In this document: positions 1 to 4,690 of the stretch, one piece after another
Layout: each line of letters begins with the position of its first letter
Numbering within the stretch: position 1 is the first letter of the stretch
Assembly (NCBI GenBank): GCA_002839125.1
Contig: PGXI01000061.1
Coordinates: forward strand, 1-8,491
Length of the DNA stretch: 8,491 nt
From: Tenericutes bacterium HGW-Tenericutes-5
Lineage (GTDB): Bacteria > Bacillota_I > Bacilli_A > Izemoplasmatales > Hujiaoplasmataceae
Direction: 5' to 3'
Program-made: the position numbers and the translations under genes
The notes under the pieces: model-generated
What the model saw: the letters and a program-made list of their open reading frames with translations, nothing else
Databases searched by the model: none
Told to the model about the DNA's origin: nothing

Positions 1-357
1 GGTGAGGATGGAGATCCATTTGTCTTTTATTTAATTAATGAAGATAAGAAAATACCAATTAAAATCATGATTACTGAAAAAGCTAAACCTTATATCATTA
101 GTCAATCAGTGATAACGACCAATGGAAATATGGATGTGTTTTTCCAGTTTGAGCTTTTTGGTGGTGAGTTCTACTCAATTAATGGAGCTAAAGATGATGA
201 AGTCCTTTATGAAATTAATGATAATGTTTTAACAATAGAATCTAGTTTTATAGGTGATAAATTTGAAATTAACAATTCGTTTATTTTAAGTTATGTAATT
301 AACAAGGACGATGATTCTGTAGTTGGATACTTATATTTTAATAAGTTATCAGAATAA
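1..357 (+). CDS. C-terminal part of a beta-rich protein, 5' end outside the window
   Basis: The frame is open from base 1 through the TAA at 355-357 (118 codons visible), so this is the 3' end of a longer gene. The ATG at 67 is an internal methionine: nothing resembling a Shine-Dalgarno site precedes it (AATTAAAATC), and the reading frame continues upstream without a stop. I do not recognise the protein. Alternating hydrophobic and polar residues, many Asp, Asn, Gly and Tyr, and no cysteine suggest a beta-sandwich of the kind found in exported repeat proteins. The pattern around FELFGGEFYSING, then LYEINDNVLTIESSF, then ILSYVI loosely recalls X2/Ig-like carbohydrate-associated modules, but this is only a pattern impression. 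No sorting signal, membrane helix or LPXTG motif appears at the C-terminus, so any surface anchor would have to lie in the missing N-terminal part. A terminator follows directly. Confidence 0.75.
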   Translation, partial: GEDGDPFVFYLINEDKKIPIKIMITEKAKPYIISQSVITTNGNMDVFFQFELFGGEFYSINGAKDDEVLYEINDNVLTIESSFIGDKFEINNSFILSYVINKDDDSVVGYLYFNKLSE

Positions 358-366
358 ATTACAAAA

Positions 367-394
367 ATAACCTTCATTAATTTGAAGGTTTTTT
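367..394 (+). terminator. Rho-independent terminator after the truncated gene
   Basis: A perfect 8-bp stem, AACCTTCA (369-376) with TGAAGGTT (383-390), encloses a 6-nt loop. It is preceded by an A-rich stretch and followed by an unbroken run of six T (389-394). It sits 11 bases after the stop codon of the upstream gene and separates it from the next gene. Confidence 0.88.
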
Positions 395-418
395 GTTAGA
401 ATATAAATATATTATAAT
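390..418 (+). promoter_or_regulatory. Candidate promoter for the P-loop kinase gene
   Basis: A perfect -10 hexamer TATAAT lies at 413-418, 26 bases before the start codon at 445. At 17-bp spacing the -35 position is TTTTTG (390-395), a poor match that overlaps the T-tract of the preceding terminator. TTGTTA at 393-398 is a better hexamer but leaves only a 14-bp spacer. The presence of a terminator just upstream makes a promoter here necessary, but in such AT-rich DNA a single -10 match is weak evidence. Confidence 0.45.
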
Positions 419-444
419 TATTAAAGTAACTGGAGATTTAAAAG

Positions 445-1284
445 ATGAGAAAGATATATTTTATTGAAGGTTTACCTGGTAGTGGTAAAACAACCATGGC
501 TAGAAGGTTATCTGAATATCTAAGGTTTTTGGGTGAAGATGTTGTATTTTACAATGAAGGAGATCTACACCCAGTTGATTTAGCATGGATTGCGATTTTA
601 AGGGAAGAAGAACTACTTGACTTAATAAAGAGGTACCCTTCATTAGAAAAGCCTATTAAAGCTAATATAAGACGATTTAAAGACAAGTATCATTTGGCAT
701 ATACTTTGGTTGATATTGATATTCTTACTAAAGATTTTTATGATTATTGTTTACAATATGAAATCTATCAAATAGAAGATGAAGTTTTATTTTTAGAAGA
801 GCATCTTAATCTTTGGAAAGCCTTTTTCGAAGAAACTAAAGATTATGATAAGACCTATGTATTTGAATGCATCTTTTTGCAAAATCATATTAATGAGTTA
901 CTTCTTAAGTATGATTTGAGTATAGATGATATTGTTGAATATTATGAAAGATTCCAAGAAGTTTTAAAAGGCAATAAAGTTCAAGTAATATATATAAAGC
1001 AATTAGATATTGAAAATACATTAAAAAGAATTACTGAAGAAAGAAGAACTAATGATAAGACACTTTATAAAGATTGGATTGATCATGTGATAGAATATGT
1101 TGAAAGTTCAACATTTGGAAAAACTAAAAATTATTATGGTTATCAAGGTACATTAGAGTATTTTAAAGATAGACAAGCTATTGAGTTAAAAGTATTAGAT
1201 CAATTAAAAATCAATAAGACAGTTATTAATTTAGAAAATGATTATCAAGAAGTATTTTCTGAAATTGTTAAAAAAATAATTTAA
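445..1284 (+). CDS. P-loop kinase-like NTPase, nucleoside/thymidylate kinase-like fold
   Basis: A 279-residue cytoplasmic protein with no signal peptide or membrane helix. A Walker A motif, GLPGSGKT, lies at residues 9-16 directly after the first beta strand (KIYFIEG), as in small-molecule kinases of the thymidylate/deoxynucleoside kinase and zeta-toxin type. A conserved-looking EGDLHP patch (38-43) follows the second strand, where this fold binds the acceptor substrate. VFECIF (139-144) fits the next core strand with an acidic residue. RITEERR (195-201) resembles the arginine-bearing LID helix. The length is above that of a typical thymidylate kinase, with an extra helical insertion near 55-130. 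The start is supported by GGAG at 432-435, 9 nt before ATG. It appears monocistronic, flanked by terminators on both sides. The substrate cannot be told from sequence; a nucleoside, a sugar or a toxin-type UDP-sugar are all possible. Confidence 0.85.
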   Translation: MRKIYFIEGLPGSGKTTMARRLSEYLRFLGEDVVFYNEGDLHPVDLAWIAILREEELLDLIKRYPSLEKPIKANIRRFKDKYHLAYTLVDIDILTKDFYDYCLQYEIYQIEDEVLFLEEHLNLWKAFFEETKDYDKTYVFECIFLQNHINELLLKYDLSIDDIVEYYERFQEVLKGNKVQVIYIKQLDIENTLKRITEERRTNDKTLYKDWIDHVIEYVESSTFGKTKNYYGYQGTLEYFKDRQAIELKVLDQLKINKTVINLENDYQEVFSEIVKKII

Positions 1285-1303
1285 TTAAAGAAACAAATAA
1301 ATT

Positions 1304-1329
1304 AAGGATCGTTTATATGCGATCCTTTT
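1304..1329. terminator. Hairpin terminator between convergent genes, probably bidirectional
   Basis: A perfect 8-bp stem, AAGGATCG (1304-1311) with CGATCCTT (1320-1327), has an 8-nt loop. Rightward transcripts from the kinase gene meet TTTT (1326-1329) and a T-rich continuation. Leftward transcripts from the gene ending at 1347 meet TTAATTTATTTG after the same stem. The position, 19 bases after one stop codon and 17 bases beyond the other, suits a shared terminator. The T-tracts are modest on both sides. Confidence 0.75.
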
Positions 1330-1346
1330 GTATATTTAACTTTATT

Positions 1347-1904
1347 TTACTTATATTCGTAATTAATTGTTGATTCGCTTAATCTTAAATACCGTTTGCT
1401 TTGCCTTCTGATAAAACTTGATTTGAAGAAGATTATTGAAATAGCTTCCCACATAAAGACCCAACCACCGATGAATAAGCCTTCTGATAAGATTTCGATA
1501 AACATAGTATCATCGATTCTTAAGAAGTATGCTAAAGCAACGAAAGTAAAACTGGTGATGATATAGTAGATTGCTTGTTTGATTGATTTTCTCTGTGTTT
1601 TTCTGTTATAGTGCATTAAAAAATTAAAGTAGTTGACGAATACACCTCTTGAGATGTCTTCCATTTCAGTGTTTTTAACGCTTTCTGGCATCACAAAAAC
1701 AATAGCGAGCTTATCTTTTAAAGGTATATCATCAGAGACATCTTCTAGATAAGACACTAGTTCTGGATCAAGGTCTTTTTTCTTGATAGAAGCAGCGTCC
1801 CAAGGGTTAAATAGCTCGAGATAATATTCAAGGGCGATTTCCACTACGAAAGTTTGATTTTGTTCATCATAACGATAGATTTTTTTTAGATAGTTTTTAT
1901 TCAT
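1347..1904 (-). CDS. Small membrane protein with cytosolic N-terminal domain and two TM helices
   Basis: A 185-residue protein of unknown function. Residues 1-100 form a soluble, charged region beginning KKIYRYDEQNQTFVVEIAL and including FNPWDAASIKKKDLDPELV and DDIPLKDKLAIVFVMP, with no signal peptide. Two hydrophobic helices follow at about 111-128 and 142-160, joined by a short acidic loop. The C-terminal tail (161-175) is basic. By the positive-inside rule the RKTQRK segment before the first helix and the FIRRQSKRYLR segment after the second both lie inside. This gives a hairpin with a cytoplasmic N-domain. The arrangement recalls a widespread family of uncharacterised two-helix proteins with a YRYDE...LDP...DIPLK pattern, but that is from memory and I cannot name it. 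The start is supported by TGGAG (1911-1915) 6 nt upstream of ATG. It is the last gene of the putative operon and ends before the shared terminator. Confidence 0.8.
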   Translation of the reverse strand: MNKNYLKKIYRYDEQNQTFVVEIALEYYLELFNPWDAASIKKKDLDPELVSYLEDVSDDIPLKDKLAIVFVMPESVKNTEMEDISRGVFVNYFNFLMHYNRKTQRKSIKQAIYYIITSFTFVALAYFLRIDDTMFIEILSEGLFIGGWVFMWEAISIIFFKSSFIRRQSKRYLRLSESTINYEYK

Positions 1905-1952
1905 TTTATACTCCAGACATAAAGTTACTTAAGCAAAATACTTTATTGGTTT

Positions 1953-2153
1953 TTATACTTTTAGCTCAAATTTATTACAAGCAGAAACTGCTTGCTTAGG
2001 TGTTCCGGTAATAGCACAGACACTTTTAGCTTTTTCATCGTACGACCAAACGCCTCCTAAGATGTTCTTTGGTTTAATGTGTTGGTTTGTTGGGTCATAC
2101 CAGTGTTTGCAGAAAACGCATAATTTGATATGTTTTACATGAATTGATTTCAT
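1953..2153 (-). CDS. Small four-cysteine protein, possible metal-binding
   Basis: A 66-residue protein with four cysteines, C12, C15, C46 and C59. It has a CVFC pair near the N-terminus and a second, widely spaced pair (CAITG...SACNKF), consistent with a single zinc- or iron-sulfur-binding knot of CX2C-X30-C-X12-C form. No signal peptide or membrane segment is visible, so it should be cytoplasmic. Although short, it is supported as a gene by a strong Shine-Dalgarno AAGGAT (2161-2166), 7 nt before the ATG. The regular cysteine pattern and its position between two longer same-strand genes add to this. The segment CKHWYDP next to the first pair looks like a family signature, but I do not recognise a named family. 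Zinc-ribbon-like binding is inference; disulfide bonding is less likely without an export signal. Confidence 0.75.
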   Translation of the reverse strand: MKSIHVKHIKLCVFCKHWYDPTNQHIKPKNILGGVWSYDEKAKSVCAITGTPKQAVSACNKFELKV

Positions 2154-2188
2154 TTAGATCATCCTTTTCAATAATATAACGTAATTTG

Positions 2189-4411
2189 CTAGTTTTTAAT
2201 CCATTTCACATATAATTCTTCATCATTTTTAATATAGATATTTCTAATTTCGTAGCTACTAAATGGATAATAGGAAATTCCTACAAATGTATATCCTTCT
2301 CTTTCGTTAATTATTTCTGTAAGGTTGTCATTATAAGGTATTTCAATGATTGTTGAATCAACAAGTCCAAAAATGTTTAATTGTCTTACTGCCGGATAGT
2401 CGTAATTACCATCATAATCAAAGTAGATGATGAATAATTCTCCGTTTTCCATCAATACAAGATTTCTTGAAGCTTTTTTTATTTGGTTTACACTTGAAGC
2501 TTCTAGAGAGGAAGTAATATCCCATGTTTCGAAACCATCAGATGTAAAACACCAATAGAGAATGCGGTCATCACTGGTTTGAAATAAAAGTAGCTGATAA
2601 AATGCATGGATATTTAGGATAGTTTCACCAACATTAAGACTGTTTGAAATGGTCTCATCAAGTAAAACCGGTTGTCTTAGGCTTGTATTTGGAGTGTAAA
2701 AAATAAAGTCGCTATCACTACCAAAGATAAAGATGTTACCAAGATTTGAAACGAGAATATTAGCGTGATTATTTACTTCAGCGTAAATAATTTTCTCAGA
2801 TGGTGATAATGAAAAATTGCTTGTAATTTCCGTAGGATTAGATTTTGAACCATAAAAAACCTCATTAATACCGAGTTGTCCTTCATAGTTATCTCCCCAT
2901 GTAAATACTCTTCCATTTGATGTTACAATTATAGTATGCCACCAGCCACAGTCAATATCAACTATTTTTTCATTGAATCCTAAACTGATTTGGCTAGTAA
3001 TGTTAACTGGTGTAGAACGGTCGAGATTAGTGCCATCACCTAATTGACCATAGTAGTTTGATCCTAAACTTAGCAATCTATTATTTGATGTCCACACTAC
3101 ATAATGATTATTGTCAACATCTTTATCATAAACTAATATCTCTTCATTACTAGATAGTGCTGAATCAAAAAGTGATAGATATGATGGGACAAAAGAATCA
3201 TAATACTCGGGTTCTATCAGCGATTGATCGAAAAGATTTAATGTTGTACTACTTGTATAGAAATTGGTATAACCATAAATGTTTAATGTAAAGTATTGTC
3301 CGTTTTCTGCGAGTATATCATTATTTTCAATATCAAAGACTTCGATTTCTTCAATAGAGTTTAAAGTAACAGTTTGAGGTTCACCAATGAAGCAGGCTTC
3401 ATATGATAAATCATTTGAAGACATTGTTATTGAAAATACTAAGTTTTCACACGTATATTCACTATCCCAACCTAAAAAGATATAGTTTTCGCGATACATT
3501 TCATCGGGTAAATTTATAGTTTCGCCTTCACGATAATTTTTGCTGAATGAGAAAACTTCATTATCATTTTGGTCATAGAAATAGCCATCATTAAAATCTA
3601 AGTGTAGATTATAAGTAGGCTCAAAAATACTTAGGTTACCAATGTATTTTACAAGGGCTTTAACCCCTGAATACCCACCATAAAGAATTAGAGATACTAT
3701 ACAGAAAATTACTAATCCTAATACTATTTTTCCAATAACTCTAAAAGCACCTGATGCTGCTTCTGAAACGCCGCTAAAGTCATGCTTTTCAAAGAAAGAT
3801 TCCTTTTCATCGTCTTCATCATCATCATCGTCTTCATCATCATCATCATCATCATCGTCTTCATCATCATCATCATCATCATCTTCATCATCGTCTTCGT
3901 CATCGTCTTCGTCATCTTCATCGTCTTCGTCATCATCAAAGAGATACTCTATTTCATCAAAATAGTCATAAACCTTTTCTTTAAACTCTTCTAGTTGTTC
4001 ATAGTTTAAAACGCTATCAAGCGAAATTATAAAATAGTTAATATTCATTTTGATTTCACTTTTTACGCTTTTTTTGACGTCTAATTCAGGAATTGCTTTT
4101 AAAACAATTTCTAATTCATTCTTTAATTCTTCTTTTTCAGCTAGGAATTTTTGATCATTAGTTGAGTTGTTGTTAATGTTATTTAATGAAAAATCAAATT
4201 CTTTAATTTCATTAAAGTTTTGTGTTATCCAAAGATAGGAGTTGTTGATTTGTGTCATCTTGACATTAGCAGAATTAGTTTTATTCTTATCCGGATGATA
4301 TAGGTTGGCTAGATAGCGATATGCTTGTTGAACATCTTCTAATGAGAAATCAACGTCTGTTGGAACTCTTAGAACATTTAAGTGGAATAATGCATCATTT
4401 TTAGTAATCAT
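2189..4411 (-). CDS. Membrane J-domain protein with Asp/Glu tract, InlB B-type repeats and RCC1-like propeller
   Basis: A 740-residue multidomain protein, in order as follows. A J-domain (about 5-66) with intact HPD at 39-41 in YRYLANLYHPDKN, and a third helix MTQINNSYLWI, as in DnaJ-type co-chaperones that stimulate DnaK. A helical charged region (about 85-158). An uninterrupted run of 44 Asp/Glu residues (159-202). One transmembrane helix (about 226-246). A Listeria-Bacteroides/InlB B-type repeat (about 269-341, with GETINLP and FLGWD). A beta-rich spacer (342-435). RCC1-type repeats, clearest at LLSLGSNYYGQLGDGT (446-461) and RVFTWGDNYEGQLG (501-514), then three or so degenerate blades to about 670. 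Last, a B-type repeat ending EELYVKW (about 685-737). There is no signal peptide, so the helix would act as an internal signal-anchor: J-domain inside, propeller outside. That topology is inferred; charges flanking the helix do not decide it. The start codon is preceded only by a modest GTAGGT site but is required to complete the J-domain. First gene of the putative operon. The RCC1 part is unlikely to be a nucleotide exchange factor and more likely binds ligand or protein. Confidence 0.88.
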   Translation of the reverse strand: MITKNDALFHLNVLRVPTDVDFSLEDVQQAYRYLANLYHPDKNKTNSANVKMTQINNSYLWITQNFNEIKEFDFSLNNINNNSTNDQKFLAEKEELKNELEIVLKAIPELDVKKSVKSEIKMNINYFIISLDSVLNYEQLEEFKEKVYDYFDEIEYLFDDDEDDEDDEDDDEDDDEDDDDDDDEDDDDDDDDEDDDDDEDDEKESFFEKHDFSGVSEAASGAFRVIGKIVLGLVIFCIVSLILYGGYSGVKALVKYIGNLSIFEPTYNLHLDFNDGYFYDQNDNEVFSFSKNYREGETINLPDEMYRENYIFLGWDSEYTCENLVFSITMSSNDLSYEACFIGEPQTVTLNSIEEIEVFDIENNDILAENGQYFTLNIYGYTNFYTSSTTLNLFDQSLIEPEYYDSFVPSYLSLFDSALSSNEEILVYDKDVDNNHYVVWTSNNRLLSLGSNYYGQLGDGTNLDRSTPVNITSQISLGFNEKIVDIDCGWWHTIIVTSNGRVFTWGDNYEGQLGINEVFYGSKSNPTEITSNFSLSPSEKIIYAEVNNHANILVSNLGNIFIFGSDSDFIFYTPNTSLRQPVLLDETISNSLNVGETILNIHAFYQLLLFQTSDDRILYWCFTSDGFETWDITSSLEASSVNQIKKASRNLVLMENGELFIIYFDYDGNYDYPAVRQLNIFGLVDSTIIEIPYNDNLTEIINEREGYTFVGISYYPFSSYEIRNIYIKNDEELYVKWIKN
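3806..3937 (-). repeat. GAT/GAC/GAA trinucleotide tract encoding 44 acidic residues
   Basis: Read on the coding strand, 44 consecutive codons are all GAT (26), GAC (9) or GAA (9), giving 35 Asp and 9 Glu. The array has substructure: runs of four, seven and seven ATC units (plus strand) are separated by GTC-TTC junctions. The hexamer GTCTTC occurs six times, starting at 3812, 3830, 3857, 3893, 3905 and 3923. Because the unit is three bases, slippage would change the length of the acidic linker without breaking the frame. The open frames on this stretch in other phases (poly-Met/Lys and poly-Ile) are shadows of this repeat. Confidence 0.95.
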
Positions 4412-4450
4412 TGAGTTAACCTACTTTATTAAGATTTTTTATATGGAAAA

Positions 4451-4479
4451 AGTATAGCATTTATAAGAGTGGGATTCAA
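4451..4479 (-). promoter_or_regulatory. Extended -10 promoter for the J-domain gene operon
   Basis: On the minus strand, -35 TTGAAT (4474-4479) is followed by a 17-bp spacer and -10 TATACT (4451-4456). TGC immediately before the -10 forms the extended motif TGnTATACT. Expected transcription starts near 4444, giving a leader of about 32 nt to the ATG at 4411. The combination of good hexamers, ideal spacing and the extended -10 makes this the best promoter candidate in the window. Confidence 0.75.
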
Positions 4480-4624
4480 TAGTAAGTAGGTATATAATGG
4501 CTTAAATTATTTTACTTGCAACTTCATTATCTTATTTTAAAGAATAACTTATAAAAAAATTATAAAAATTATTACTTTATTTACTTAAACAAGCTAGCAA
4601 CACAGTGTATTTATTGATACCTTG

Positions 4625-4653
4625 TTGAAAAAAAAGTAATGGTATTATACAAT
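4625..4653 (+). promoter_or_regulatory. Sigma-A-type promoter for the large lipoprotein gene
   Basis: -35 TTGAAA (4625-4630), a 17-bp spacer and -10 TACAAT (4648-4653) match the housekeeping consensus well. Transcription would begin near 4660, leaving a leader of about 30 nt that contains the Shine-Dalgarno site. The spacer begins with an A-run, and the dyad ATACC/GGTAT overlaps this promoter. Confidence 0.7.
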
Positions 4654-4676
4654 GACAGCAAATGAAGGTATGTTTT

Positions 4677-4684
4677 GAAAGGGG
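4677..4684 (+). promoter_or_regulatory. Strong Shine-Dalgarno site for the lipoprotein gene
   Basis: GAAAGGGG ends 6 nt before the ATG at 4691. It fixes the start, because the only close upstream in-frame ATG (4670) is followed two codons later by TGA. Confidence 0.85.
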
Positions 4685-4690
4685 TTAATA

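Larger units (their letters stand above)
1347..4411 (-). other. Putative three-gene operon (740-, 66- and 185-residue proteins)
   Basis: Three leftward genes are separated by only 35 and 48 bases. No convincing terminator or promoter was seen in either gap. One good promoter lies upstream of the first gene, and a hairpin terminator lies beyond the last. The first and last products are predicted membrane proteins and the middle one is a small cysteine-bearing protein. Co-transcription suggests a shared envelope-related role, but nothing in the sequence proves functional linkage. Confidence 0.6.
4412..4690. other. Divergent intergenic region with promoters for both flanking genes
   Basis: This 279-base gap lies between two start codons facing away from each other and is the longest non-coding stretch in the window. 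It holds a leftward promoter near its left end and a rightward promoter near its right end. The middle (about 4500-4610) is very AT-rich with short A-tracts and no open frame, tRNA-like fold or terminator that I can see. A weak dyad, ATACC (4617-4621) with GGTAT (4641-4645), overlaps the rightward -35 and spacer. It could be an operator but may be chance. Confidence 0.7.

Noticed and set aside
1919..1946. Inverted repeat ATAAAGT/ACTTTAT between the 66- and 185-residue genes
   Set aside because: A 7-bp AT-only-type stem with a 14-nt loop and no T-tract on the transcribed strand is too weak for a terminator, so it does not break the operon.
2171..2201. Possible internal promoter (TATATT/TATTAT) ahead of the 66-residue gene
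   Set aside because: No usable -35 is present at the right spacing, and the transcript would start on the Shine-Dalgarno site itself. In such AT-rich DNA these hexamers are expected by chance.
3806..3937. Triplet tract considered as a CRISPR array or tandem regulatory repeat
   Set aside because: The units are three bases with no spacers, they keep the coding frame exactly, and they encode an unbroken Asp/Glu run inside a gene.
3724..3939. Minus-strand frame rich in Met, Lys and Thr over the triplet repeat
   Set aside because: It is the GAT/GAA repeat of the J-domain gene read in another phase. The product is low-complexity, with no ribosome site and no independent evidence.
3782..3994. Plus-strand frame of nearly pure Ile/Val/Phe that mimics a membrane protein
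   Set aside because: The ATC/TTC/GTC units read antisense give hydrophobic codons automatically; the frame lies wholly inside a well-supported gene on the other strand.
4500..4625. AT-rich intergenic core considered as a replication origin, attachment site or small RNA gene
   Set aside because: There are no iterated boxes, flanking direct repeats, integrase gene or stable hairpin with T-tract; only A-tracts typical of AT-rich promoters were seen.
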